Assembly (NCBI RefSeq): GCF_021631985.1
Contig: NZ_CP070225.1
Coordinates: forward strand, 1,736,001-1,800,000
DNA: 64,000 nt
Direction: 5' to 3'
Origin: Sandaracinus amylolyticus
GTDB lineage: Bacteria > Myxococcota_A > Polyangia > Polyangiales > Sandaracinaceae
How positions within the stretch are numbered: position 1 is the first letter of the stretch; the number at the start of each line of letters is the position of its first letter. Made by a program: the position numbers and the translations under genes. Positions 26,474 through 35,658 of the stretch are shown piece after piece. The notes beneath the pieces are model-generated. The model had not been told where the DNA came from. It ran no database searches and saw nothing but the letters and a program-made list of their open reading frames with translations.

Positions 26474-26932
26474 GTGGCGACGAAGAAGAAGACAACGAAG
26501 AAGGTTGCGAAGAAGAGCGCGAAGAAGCGTGCGACGAAGCGCACCGCGACCGCGCCGATCGCGCTCACGACGACGGAACGCGCGCGTCTGCTCAAGCCGC
26601 GCCGCGACTACGCCGAGCTGATCACCACGTTCCTGCGCGTCTGGGAGGAGAACCCGGAGGTCCGGCTCACCGGGCTCACGCGCGCGCGGCTGCGTCGCGA
26701 GCTCGAGCGCGCGCTCAGGGCAGCGGACAAGGAAGACGCGGTGCGCCGGGCGCTCGAGTCGAAGCTGCGCCCGCTCCAGGACGCGCGCCTCGTCGCGGAG
26801 GACGCACTGTGGCGCAAGCTGCTCGACGCGAACGCGCTGGTGAAGGCGCAGGCGCGGGTGGACCCCCGCATCGGCGAGGCCTTCGCGTTCCTGACCGACG
26901 CGCTGCGCGTCGCGCGAGAAGACGCGGGCTGA
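26474..26932 (+). CDS. Small basic protein with Lys-rich N-terminus
   Basis: A 152-residue protein. The first 28 residues are a histone-H1-like tail (KKKTTKK, AKKSAKKRATKR), suggesting nucleic-acid binding. The rest is helical and charged (RRDYAELITTFLRVWEENPE; LRRELERALRAADKEDA). No known family is recognised. GTG 26474 is 5 bases after GGGAGAG. Its upstream region is unusually AT-containing for this genome and holds TTGCCGA...TCGGCAA (26402-26428), an imperfectly spaced inverted repeat that may be regulatory. A strong hairpin follows the stop. Confidence 0.78.
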   Translation: MATKKKTTKKVAKKSAKKRATKRTATAPIALTTTERARLLKPRRDYAELITTFLRVWEENPEVRLTGLTRARLRRELERALRAADKEDAVRRALESKLRPLQDARLVAEDALWRKLLDANALVKAQARVDPRIGEAFAFLTDALRVAREDAG

Positions 26933-26936
26933 GCTC

Positions 26937-26961
26937 GAGGTGCGCGCTTCGCGCGCACCTC
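26937..26961 (+). terminator. Hairpin after the Lys-rich protein gene
   Basis: GAGGTGCGCG-CTTCG-CGCGCACCTC, a perfect 10-bp stem, starts 5 bases after the stop. The core of this hairpin recurs at 27159-27180 as part of the larger direct repeat. Confidence 0.65.
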
Positions 26962-27410
26962 GCTCTGCCGTTTCGTCTGGGTCTCGTCGAGCGGGTTGCT
27001 CGTGGTGGGGTTGCTCCGCGGTGATCTCGAGTCCCCGCAGGGTCTCTTGCGGGGGCGCGATCTCGAGTCCCCGCGGAGTCTCTTGCGGTGGGCGCGATCT
27101 CGAGGTCACACGGTCTTTGGGTCCTACTGACCGTGTGGCTTCGGTGTGCACTCGCTCCAGGTGCGCGCTTCGCGCGCACGTCGCTCTGCTGTTTCGTCTG
27201 GGTCTCGTCGAGCGGGCCGCTCGTGGTGGGGTTGCTCCGCGGTGGGCGTGATCTCGAGTCCCCGCAGAGTCTCTCGCGGTGGCGTGATCTCGAGTCCCCA
27301 CGGAGAGAATCGCGCCCGCACGTCCCCGCCGCGCTCCGCGCGTCGTGGCCGTGTGCTCCCTCCACCTCACCCAATCGCCCGAGTCACGCGCTTCGCGCGC
27401 GACTCGGGCG
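26938..27410. repeat. Non-coding region with long direct repeat and short dispersed repeats
   Basis: A segment of about 113 bases (26938-27050) recurs at 27159-27275 with a few substitutions and a 4-base insertion. It contains the GTGCGCGCTTCGCGCGCAC hairpin and CGTTTCGTCTGGGTCTCGTC-like sequence. Inside and between the copies a shorter unit (GATCTCGAGTCCCCGCGGAG, then TCTCTTGCGG) occurs about five times with a period near 38. A further hairpin CGCCCGAGTC / GACTCGGGCG lies at 27376-27410 around GCGCGCTTCGCGCGC-type sequence. No gene-like codon pattern is seen on either strand. Confidence 0.8.
27107..27137. repeat. 9-bp inverted repeat between the two direct-repeat copies
   Basis: CACACGGTC (27107-27115) and GACCGTGTG (27129-27137) form a perfect stem with a 13-base loop. 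It separates the two copies of the direct repeat and could be a terminator or the centre of the duplicated structure. Confidence 0.6.
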
Positions 27411-27541
27411 TCCGTCCAATCGGCTCCAGTCGCGCGCGGAGCGCGCGCTGCTACGCGCGAGCGTCCGAGCCGCGCGAACAGCGCGGATCGGTCGCGAGCC
27501 ATCTCACCCCAACCCAGAGAGACGGCAGAACCGCCGTACCG

Positions 27542-27729
27542 GGCGCGGGGCAGTGGGTCCGACGCCCTCGTGCGACGGGGGCTCGCAGACGTCGACCACA
27601 GACTGATCACAGCATCGCGGCAAGCGGCGCGACGCGCGCGCCGCGATGCGCCCACCGCTTCCCGACGCTCACTGCCTTCCGTACAGCAGCCCGCGAGCAC
27701 CCGGGCGGGCGGACCCACTGCCCCGCGCC
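27542..27729. repeat. 20-bp perfect inverted repeat with 148-bp interior
   Basis: GGCGCGGGGCAGTGGGTCCG (27542-27561) is exactly complementary to 27710-27729. The interior has its own complementary segments, around GCATCGCGG at about 27613 and CCGCGATGC at about 27641. The whole region can therefore fold as a branched hairpin or could be a small transposon-like element without a gene. It lies just beyond the 3' end of the export operon (MFP stop at 27743, minus strand). Confidence 0.85.
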
Positions 27730-27742
27730 TCTCGCCGGAGCC

Positions 27743-28978
27743 TCACCGTCCCGACACCCGCACCGAATCCACCACCCGATCACTCGGATGCACGATCACG
27801 TCTTCCCCCTCCGAGACCCCCGACCGAATCTCCACGTCCACCCCATTCCGAGCCCCCGTGTCCACCGACACCCGAGCCGCTCGTCCGTCTCGCACCACGA
27901 ACACGGCCCACCCCGAGCCGTGCCGCCAGACCGCCGTGCTCGGCACGATCAACACGCCGTCCTCCGACGACACCACGATGTGCGCCTCGACGCGGAACCC
28001 ATCGCCCAGCGCCGCCCATCGCTCGCGCGGCGCGTCGAGATCGATCACCACGTTCACGCGCTGCTCCTCCACGCCGAGCGCCGACACCCGCGTGAACGCC
28101 GAGGGCTCGACCATGCGCACGCGTCCTTCGAGCACGCCTTCGCCGCCCCAGCGATCGAGCTCCACCCGCGCGCCCACCGGGATGCGCACCGCGTCGCTCG
28201 TCAGCACGTCCACTGCGATCTCGAGCGCCGACGGATCGCCGATCTCGAGCAGCGGCGCGCCCGCCTGCACCACGCCGCCGCTCTCCTGCGCGACGCGCAG
28301 CACGACTCCGTCGACCGGCGCGGTCACGTCGAGCGACTCCTGCTGCGCCGCCGCGACCCGCGGCTCGAAGCGACCGAGCGCCGCGCGCGCGAGCTGCACT
28401 TCGTGGGTCGCGACACGCGCCCCGAACTGCACGCTCGTCAGCTCCTCGCGCCGCGTGCGCAGCTCCATCTCCGCGCGATCGAGCTGCTGCCCGGGGATGC
28501 CGCCCTGGGCCGCGAGACGCCGCGCGCGATCCGCCTCGTGGGTCGCGAACTCGAGCGCGGTCTCGATCCGCTCGATGGATGAGCGCGCCTGACGCTCCTG
28601 CGCCATCGCCGCCGACAAGCGCGCCTCGGCCTCGGCACGGGTGCGCGCATCGAGCAGGGGAGGGCTCAGCGGCACGAGCCGCGCGAGCACGTCGCCCTGC
28701 CGCACCATGTCGCCGGGGTGCAGCTCGATGCGCGCGACGTTGCCGGTGAGCGGCGCGCTCACGACGTAGCGATCCTTCACGCGGGTCCGCCCGTCCTCGT
28801 CGATCGTCACGCGCATCGTCCCGCGGCGCACCACCGCGGTGTCGACCTCGATCGGCCGCGGCATCATCGCGATCACGATCGCGGCGAGCACGCCGAGCAG
28901 GAAGATCGCGGTGAGCGATCGCCGTGCCCATCGCCGCAGCGCTCGCTTGCCGTTTCGTTTCGTCGTCGGGTCCGCCAT
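27743..28978 (-). CDS. HlyD/RND-type membrane fusion protein
   Basis: A 411-residue periplasmic adaptor with one N-terminal transmembrane helix (about 21-40, LTAIFLLGVLAAIVIAMM). It has a split biotinyl-lipoyl domain (VSAPLTGNVARIELHPGD ... VTAPVDGVVLRVAQESGG), a coiled-coil hairpin (about 110-190, AEARLSAAMAQERQARSSIE) and a C-terminal beta-barrel domain (VDVLTSDAVRIPVG). ATG 28978 is 7 bases after GGAG. It is the last gene of the ATPase-permease-adaptor unit. Together they form a MacAB-like or DevBCA-like ABC exporter; no outer-membrane channel gene is nearby. Confidence 0.9.
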   Translation of the reverse strand: MADPTTKRNGKRALRRWARRSLTAIFLLGVLAAIVIAMMPRPIEVDTAVVRRGTMRVTIDEDGRTRVKDRYVVSAPLTGNVARIELHPGDMVRQGDVLARLVPLSPPLLDARTRAEAEARLSAAMAQERQARSSIERIETALEFATHEADRARRLAAQGGIPGQQLDRAEMELRTRREELTSVQFGARVATHEVQLARAALGRFEPRVAAAQQESLDVTAPVDGVVLRVAQESGGVVQAGAPLLEIGDPSALEIAVDVLTSDAVRIPVGARVELDRWGGEGVLEGRVRMVEPSAFTRVSALGVEEQRVNVVIDLDAPRERWAALGDGFRVEAHIVVSSEDGVLIVPSTAVWRHGSGWAVFVVRDGRAARVSVDTGARNGVDVEIRSGVSEGEDVIVHPSDRVVDSVRVSGR

Positions 28979-28989
28979 CTCATGTCTCC

Positions 28990-29109
28990 GGAGGGGCTGA
29001 CCCAGCCCCTCCCCCGCCGGGAGTGAATCCCGGGCGGGTCCTCCTCCCGAGCCGCTTCGCGGTCGCTTCGCTCCGAGAGCGTGTCGAATCGATGCTTCGG
29101 CACGCTCTC
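28990..29109 (-). terminator. Two hairpins between permease and adaptor genes
   Basis: GGAGGGGCTG-ACC-CAGCCCCTCC (28990-29012) is a perfect 10-bp stem directly upstream of the adaptor Shine-Dalgarno. GAGAGCGTG (29075-29083) pairs with CACGCTCTC (29101-29109) just past the permease stop. They could attenuate transcription between the permease and adaptor genes, or stabilise a processed mRNA end. Confidence 0.5.
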
Positions 29110-31467
29110 ACTCTCGCGTCTTGAGCACCGCGATCAGATCGAGCCGATCGAGGCGGCGCCGCACCAGCAGGGCGCTCGCGAGACCGGCGGCGATCGCCAC
29201 CAGCGCCGCGAACGCATACGTCGAGGGCGCGATCGTCGGCTCGAGCCGGTATCGCTCGGGATCGGTGGTCGCCATGATCCCGTGCGCGAGCAGCGTGCCG
29301 AACCAGAGCCCGAACGGGATCGCGAGCAGGATCTGCACGCCGAGCTCGCCGAGCAGCACCGCGCTGATCTCGCCGCGCGTGAAGCCGAGCACGCGCAGGC
29401 TCGCGAGGTCGCGCGCGCGGACCGAGAGCGCGACGCGCGCGTTGTTGTAGACGACCCCGACCGCGATGATGATCGCGAACGTCGTGAGGATGAGCGTCAT
29501 CGCGCTCATCGATCGCCCGCTCTGCTCGCGGAAGTGATCGATCAGCGCCTGACGTCGCGTGATCGCGAGCACGTGCGGCAGCTCGCGCACCCGCGCCCGC
29601 AGCGCGTCGAGCTGGTACGGGTCGACGCGCAGCACGACCTGCGAGACCCGCGGCTGCTCGCCGAGCATCTCGTGCAGCGCGGCGTCGCTCATGTGCCCCC
29701 ACAGGCCGTAGGGCTCGTCGATCAGCGCGGCGACACGCACCTCGCGCGCGCGCCGCTCGCCCTCGAGCGCTTCGATGGTCACCGTCTCGCCCGCTCGCAC
29801 ATCGAGGATCTCGGCGAGCTTGCGGGTGAGCACCACGCCGCCCTCGGGCACCCGCACCTCGTGCCCTTCCTGATCGAGCAGCACGCGCAGCTCGTGATCG
29901 TCGTGGTGACCGACCACCACCGCGTCGCGCCAGCGATGGCCCGCACGAAGGCGCGCCGCGAGGAGGCGAGTGCCCTCGGCCCGCTCGACGCCCGGCAGGT
30001 GCGCGAGCTCGCGCACCGCGCGCTCGGGCAGCGGGCGCGTGAAGTCGACCGACACGTCCTCGCGCCACGCGGTCTGGAATTGCAGCTCGATGAGGTGCTC
30101 CATCGCGTCGCCCGAGAACCGACCGACCACGACGATCGCAATCGCCATCGCGATGCCGAGGCTCGAGAGCACGAGGCGCAGCGGGCGCCGCTCGATCTCG
30201 CGCAGCACCATGCGCCCCGAGGTCTCGAAGAAGCGCGCGAGCGCACCGCGCGAGAGCCACGTCGCGCGATAGCTCGCGGGCGCGGGCGGGCGCATCGCCT
30301 CGGCGGGCGGGAGCGCGACCACCTGACGCACGGTGCCGAGCGCGCCGACGAGCGCGGCGCCGAGGCTGATCACGACGCCGACGGCGACGACGTCGAGCCC
30401 GAGTCGGTACGCGCGGAACGGGAACCGGAAGAGCTCGGTGTAGAGCCCGGTGAGCGCGTCGCCGAGCCACGCCCCCGCGGCGACGCCGATCAGCGCGCCG
30501 AGCACGACCATCACCGCGACGAGCTCGAGGAAGTGCAGGCCCACCTGCCAGCTCGCGTACCCCACGGCCTTGAGCACCGCGATCTCGCCGCGCTGCAGGT
30601 GCACCAGACGCGCGAGCACGACGTTGAGCAGGAACGCCGCGACGCCGAGGAAGATCATCGGCGCGACCGTCGCGAACGACTCGAGCTGCGAGAGCTCTCC
30701 GTCGAGGTAGTAGTTCGAGGCCTGCAGCCTGCGTCCCACCACGCGCCGCGCGCCGTAGGGCGCGAGCACGCGATCGACCGCGGCGATCACTCCGTCGACC
30801 GAGGCGCCGGGCTGGAGCCGGATCACGACGTCGTCGAACGCGCCCTCCATCCGGAACGGCGGCTCGATCGCGCGCTGCGGCATCCACAGCACGGCGAAGC
30901 GATCCTCGGCGGCGATCGCGCCCTCGGTGGTCGCGAACACGTACTCGGGCGACATCGCGATGCCGACGACGCACAGCTCGCGACGTCGTCCCTCGAGCAC
31001 CGCGGGGAGCACGTCGCCGGGGCGCACGCCGTGCTTCGACGCGAACGCCTCGAGCAGCACGACCTCGTCGGTGCGCGCGGGATCGGGCAGGCGTCCCTCG
31101 AGCACGCGCAGCGCGTTCATCGGCGGCTCGCCGTGCTCGGGCAGCGAGACCACGTCGGCGATCGCGGGCTCCGCGAGGAAGTCGACGGGGAGCAGCACCT
31201 GCTCGACGAGCCGCGGATAGACCTCGGCGACCCCGTCGATCTGCTCGAGCTGCGACGCGACCGCGCGCGGCGCGCGCTCGAGGTGCGCGAACACGTCGCC
31301 GAAGCGCTCCTCCGAGTAGTACGCGTCGCGCGTGGAGAGCAGGCTCGAGTAGGTGCTGCGCAGCGAGACCCACGACGCGATCCCCGCCGCGACCACGAGC
31401 GCGATGGTGATCACCTGACCGCGCAGGTGGGTCAGGTCGCGGAACAGCTTCCGATCGAGCGCGCGCA

Positions 31468-31474
<7 letters not shown>
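29108..31474 (-). CDS. ABC transporter permease, FtsX/LolC-MacB type
   Basis: A 788-residue inner-membrane protein with two FtsX-type modules: TM1 at about 20-40 ([19 protein letters not shown]), a large periplasmic domain, three TM helices at about 255-380, then TM, a second periplasmic domain and three C-terminal TM helices ([22 protein letters not shown] ... [16 protein letters not shown]). This is the double-FtsX layout of predicted macrolide/lipoprotein-type exporters. ATG 31474 overlaps the stop of the ATPase gene by 7 bases; an ATG two codons further in is equally possible. It works with the adjacent ATPase and adaptor. Confidence 0.9.
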
Positions 31475-32193
<719 letters not shown>

Positions 32194-32319
32194 CGCCGGC
32201 TAAGTGGACAGAGCGCGCCGATCCGCAAGAGGGGAAGTGCGCGCCGCGCGAGCCCTGTTCACCCGGACAGGTACGCCGCGTAGCCCCCCGTCCAGCGACT
32301 GCTATCCTCGCGCGCCCTC

Positions 32320-33570
32320 ATGCCCAAGAAGGCCACGCCCACGCCCTCGATGCCCGCTCCGCCCGCGCCCGCGGATCCGATGCGGCGCATCGCCGACGAG
32401 GTGCGCGCGCATGCGGCGCGTGATGCGCTCGGCGCGCTCGCGCTCGACGTGCTCTCGCGCCAGGCCGAGGGGCGGGTGCTCTTCGCGGGGCGCGAATTCG
32501 TGGAGAAGCGCGCGGCCGAGCACGGCGTGGAGCGCGATCAGGCGCAGACCGGTGCCGGGAACCTGCTCGGCGTGCTCGAGCGCGGGCCCGAGTCGGACGT
32601 CGAGCGCGCGACCGTGACGGCGTTCGCGGTGCACGGGCTCGGCGAGCGCCTGGCGCGCGCGTCGGCGGACGATGGGAGCGCGCTGGTCGCGCGCTTCGTG
32701 CGGCACGCGGACTGGCTCGAGCTCGCGACGTCGTACTCGGTGCTGCCCTTCGTCGACGCGGTGCTCCCGAGCGAGCGCGCGGCGCGGGTGTGGGCCGAGG
32801 TCGCGCAGGCCGTCGTCGACGATGCGAGCGGGCCCTCGGGATCGAGCGCGTCGATGCGCGCGCGCAACGCGGCGCGGCTCACGGCGCTCGCGGCGTCGAC
32901 CGCGGACGCGGCGCGCGAGGGACTGGCCGCGGTCGCGTCGACGTCGGGGATCGACGGAGCGACGCGCGCGCTCGCGACGACGCTGCACGGCGGGCCGGTG
33001 GCGAGCGGTGATGCGCGCATCCGCGGGCGCGTGGTGCAGCCGCGGCGCTCGGGCGCCCTCGCGGTGCTGCGCTGGGTGAGCGGATGGGCGCTCGCGTCGT
33101 GGGCGGTGCGCGGCGTCGGATCGCTGCTCGGGTTCCGCCGCGAGGCGGAGCTCGCGCTCGGCGCGCGCGGGATCGAGCTGCGGGAAGAGCGCTTCGTGCT
33201 CGGTCGCAAGGTGGGCGAGACGCGCAGCACGGTCGCGCCGCAGTCGATCCTCGAGGCGGGCCGCGAGGTGCGATATCCCTCGCTGCACCTGCTGGTGGGC
33301 GCGATCGCGCTCTCGTTCGGCCTGCTCTTCGGCGGGCTCGTGCTCTTCGACGGGGCGCGCAGCGGTGAGCTCACGCTGATGCTCGCGGGCGCGGCGCTCG
33401 CGCTGGCGGGCGCGGGGCTCGATCTCGCGCTCGAGGTGCTGGTGCCGGGGCGGCGCGGGCGTGTGACGGTCGACGTCGCGGTGCATCGAGGGCGCGTGTT
33501 GCGCCTGGGTCGCGTGCCGCTGGAGGAAGCGGATCGCTTCCTCGGCGCGCTGCGCGATCGCCGCGCCTGA
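32320..33570 (+). CDS. Uncharacterised membrane protein, myxobacterial-type
   Basis: A 416-residue protein: a Pro-rich N-terminus, an Ala-rich helical soluble part (about 20-220), a first hydrophobic stretch (about 250-275), and two adjacent transmembrane helices at about 325-367 (LHLLVGAIALSFGLLFGGLVL; LMLAGAALALAGAGLDLALE). A basic cytosolic C-terminus follows. No motif or family is recognised. ATG 32320 follows CCTC with no clear ribosome site. It stands alone between the divergent exporter operon and a small-hairpin terminator. Confidence 0.72.
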   Translation: MPKKATPTPSMPAPPAPADPMRRIADEVRAHAARDALGALALDVLSRQAEGRVLFAGREFVEKRAAEHGVERDQAQTGAGNLLGVLERGPESDVERATVTAFAVHGLGERLARASADDGSALVARFVRHADWLELATSYSVLPFVDAVLPSERAARVWAEVAQAVVDDASGPSGSSASMRARNAARLTALAASTADAAREGLAAVASTSGIDGATRALATTLHGGPVASGDARIRGRVVQPRRSGALAVLRWVSGWALASWAVRGVGSLLGFRREAELALGARGIELREERFVLGRKVGETRSTVAPQSILEAGREVRYPSLHLLVGAIALSFGLLFGGLVLFDGARSGELTLMLAGAALALAGAGLDLALEVLVPGRRGRVTVDVAVHRGRVLRLGRVPLEEADRFLGALRDRRA

Positions 33571-33590
33571 ACGCTCGCGCAGGCAGGTGC

Positions 33591-33613
33591 GTGAAGCGTT
33601 TGCCTCGCTTCAC
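33591..33613 (+). terminator. Hairpin after the uncharacterised membrane gene
   Basis: GTGAAGCG-TTTGCCT-CGCTTCAC is a perfect 8-bp stem 20 bases after the stop. A TTCTTTTCC tract lies further downstream (about 33645), not adjacent. Confidence 0.5.
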
Positions 33614-33790
33614 GTCGACGCGCGTTCACGATCGCCGCGACAGTTCTTTTCCGCGCAGGACGGCATGCGGCATGCTGATGGGACGCTGCGCGCGGGCACG
33701 GGAACCCGCGTGCTCTGCGCTGCGCGTGCGTGGGTGTGCTCCGTGGGAGCCGCTCGAACGCGCGGCGCGTGGCCCTGTCCCGGAGGACTC

Positions 33791-34462
33791 ATGCAACGTC
33801 AGCTCACCTTCGCGTTCGTGCTCGCCGCCGCAGCGCTCTGTTCTCTCGCTTCTCGCGCCGAGGCGCAGACGACGGCCGATCAGTGCCCGCCCGGCCAGCC
33901 CTGCGTCGTCGTCGTCCCGCAGCCGCCACCCGTGCAGGGGCAGGTGATCGTGCAGCAGCCCGAGCCGTCGAGCGCGTACGTGACGGTGCAGCCGGCGCCA
34001 CAGCCGGGTGTCACTGCGTACGGCGCGCCGCAGCCGCAGCCGCGCGAGGTGCGACAGTCGCGCCTTCGGTGGGGGATGATCGTGCCGGGCATCATCCTCA
34101 CGGTCGTCGGCTGGGTCTCGAACTGGATCACCGCGATCCCCGGCGCGATCGAGATGGATCTCGATGACGTGAACCCCGACGCCGGCCGCTACTTCGGCTG
34201 GCAGTGGGTGCCGTGGATCGGGCCCTTCGTCGGCGCCGGGTACTGGGCGGGCACGTCGTACGACGGCTACTTCGGCGTGCACCTGCTGTGGGGCGTGATG
34301 CAGGCGTCGGGTCTGCTGCTCTGCATCCTCGGCACGGTGCTCACGGAGGACGAGGTCACGTACGAGTACGCGCTGGGCGATGCGCCCGACGCGCCGCGCC
34401 TCGCGGTGACGCCCTTCGCGAGCGAGAGCAGCGGCGGCCTCTCGGCGCGCCTCACGTTCTGA
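33791..34462 (+). CDS. Exported membrane protein with Pro/Gln-rich segment, unknown
   Basis: A 223-residue protein. The signal peptide is cleaved near ASRAEAQ. Residues about 25-90 are low-complexity Pro/Gln/Val (VVVVPQPPPVQGQVIVQQP). Two to three hydrophobic helices follow (WGMIVPGIILTVVGWVSNWI; FVGAGYWAGTSYDGYFG; ASGLLLCILGTVL). Hydrophobic proteins with a proline-rich N-terminus of this kind are frequent in myxobacterial envelopes but have no assigned role. ATG 33791 is 4 bases after CGGAGGA. The stop TGA shares the palindrome TGATCA with the stop of the convergent gene. Confidence 0.75.
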   Translation: MQRQLTFAFVLAAAALCSLASRAEAQTTADQCPPGQPCVVVVPQPPPVQGQVIVQQPEPSSAYVTVQPAPQPGVTAYGAPQPQPREVRQSRLRWGMIVPGIILTVVGWVSNWITAIPGAIEMDLDDVNPDAGRYFGWQWVPWIGPFVGAGYWAGTSYDGYFGVHLLWGVMQASGLLLCILGTVLTEDEVTYEYALGDAPDAPRLAVTPFASESSGGLSARLTF

Positions 34463-35515
34463 TCAGGGCGCTTCCTCGCCGGCGCGCAGCGACTCGTCGG
34501 GGCGAGGAGCGCGGATCACGCGCTCCTCGCGCGCGCGCTCGGCGGCGATGCGGCGCCGGTCGAGCAGGTCGCGCACGAGCTGCACGATCGACGCGAGCTG
34601 GCCCTCGTCGAGATCGAGGGTCGCGAGCGCGGTGCCCTCGTGCGACTCGAGCTGGACGCGACGCAGCGCCGCGCCGAGCGGGCTGAGGCCGAGGAGCGGA
34701 TCGCTCCGCAGCGCGTCGATGGCCGCGCGTGCCTCGTCGATCAGCGCGCCGGCGTCGGCGGGCGAGGCGCCCTCGGCCGCGATGGTGAGGCCGAGCCCGC
34801 GCTCGATCCGCGCGCCGATCGCGATGGTGCGCACCGACTCGAGCGCGTCGAGATCGACGTCGGCCCCGAGGCGCCCCAGCCACTCGCGCCAGTTCGGCGG
34901 GACGTGCGCGACCGCGATCAGCTCGCGCCGGCCCGCCACGCGGCTCCACAGCCGCGCGAGCGCGGGATCGGTGTCGGCGCCCGGCGCCTCGCCGCGATCG
35001 ACGCGGATCAGCTCGCGCACGACGAGCTCGTCGCCGCCCACGATCCCATCGCCGCCGAGGAACGCGGCGCGGCTCGGGCCGTGCGCGCTCGCGATGGCAG
35101 GCACGCCCTCGATCGACACGCGCTGGATCGCGCCGCCGTCCGCTTCGACGACACGCTGCACGCACTCGACGAGGCGCTCGCGCGGGAGATCGCCGCGCGC
35201 GACGAACCCGAGGTGCTCGAAGGGGCGTTCCTCGGTGCCGAGCACGAACGCGGCGACGCTCTGGATGCGCGAGAGCGGATCGAAGCCGCACGCGTCGACG
35301 ATGCGCTCGAGGCCCGCGTCGCCGTCCGCGAGCGCGCGCCAGATGGGTGATGCGCGCAGCGCGGGGACGTCGACGTGCAAGACGGCGGTCGCGCCCTGCG
35401 GCGCGGCGGCGAGCGCAGTGGCGGGACGACCACGTCCCGCGAGCCGCGAGAGCCCGAGCGCGAGCCCGATGCAGGCGAGCGCGATCCCCACGATGACGAC
35501 GACATGACGGCGCAC
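34463..35515 (-). CDS. Uncharacterised exported or membrane-anchored protein
   Basis: A 350-residue protein with an N-terminal hydrophobic segment (about 5-25, VVVIVGIALACIGLALGLS; signal peptide or anchor). The mature domain has repeated alpha/beta segments (TAVLHVDVPALRASPIWRAL; PFEHLGFVARGDLPRERLVECV; LIAVAHVPPNWREWL), resembling the DUF3352-like proteins of myxobacteria and cyanobacteria. A charged C-terminus follows (LVRDLLDRRRIAAERAREER). The assignment to that family is only a resemblance. The start is GTG 35515. The gene upstream on the same strand is separated by the repeat element at 35523-35657. Confidence 0.72.
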   Translation of the reverse strand: MRRHVVVIVGIALACIGLALGLSRLAGRGRPATALAAAPQGATAVLHVDVPALRASPIWRALADGDAGLERIVDACGFDPLSRIQSVAAFVLGTEERPFEHLGFVARGDLPRERLVECVQRVVEADGGAIQRVSIEGVPAIASAHGPSRAAFLGGDGIVGGDELVVRELIRVDRGEAPGADTDPALARLWSRVAGRRELIAVAHVPPNWREWLGRLGADVDLDALESVRTIAIGARIERGLGLTIAAEGASPADAGALIDEARAAIDALRSDPLLGLSPLGAALRRVQLESHEGTALATLDLDEGQLASIVQLVRDLLDRRRIAAERAREERVIRAPRPDESLRAGEEAP

Positions 35516-35522
35516 GGCGGCG

Positions 35523-35657
35523 GAGGATAGCAGCGCGTGGATCGATGCAGGATCCGGAGCGTGTCGTCATCACGAGATGACGACGCGTCGGAGGATCGCG
35601 CATCGATCCACGCGCTGCAGGAGGCGCCGAGGATAGCAGCGCGTGGATCGATGCGCG
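35523..35657. repeat. Nested direct/inverted repeat element
   Basis: A 26-bp sequence (GAGGATAGCAGCGCGTGGAT plus CGATGC) occurs at 35523-35548 and again at 35629-35654. Its inverted copy lies between them at 35597-35618: 22 bp are perfectly complementary to 35636-35657 with a 17-base loop, and 19 bp to 35530-35548. A separate hairpin GTCGTCATC-ACGA-GATGACGAC occupies 35563-35584. The middle copy can thus pair with either flank, two mutually exclusive folds. The element fills the gap between two minus-strand genes. Confidence 0.88.
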
Positions 35658-35658
35658 G

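Noticed and set aside
32320-33570. Possible toxin or effector
   Set aside because: Only weak hydrophobicity and no motif support it, so it is left as unknown.
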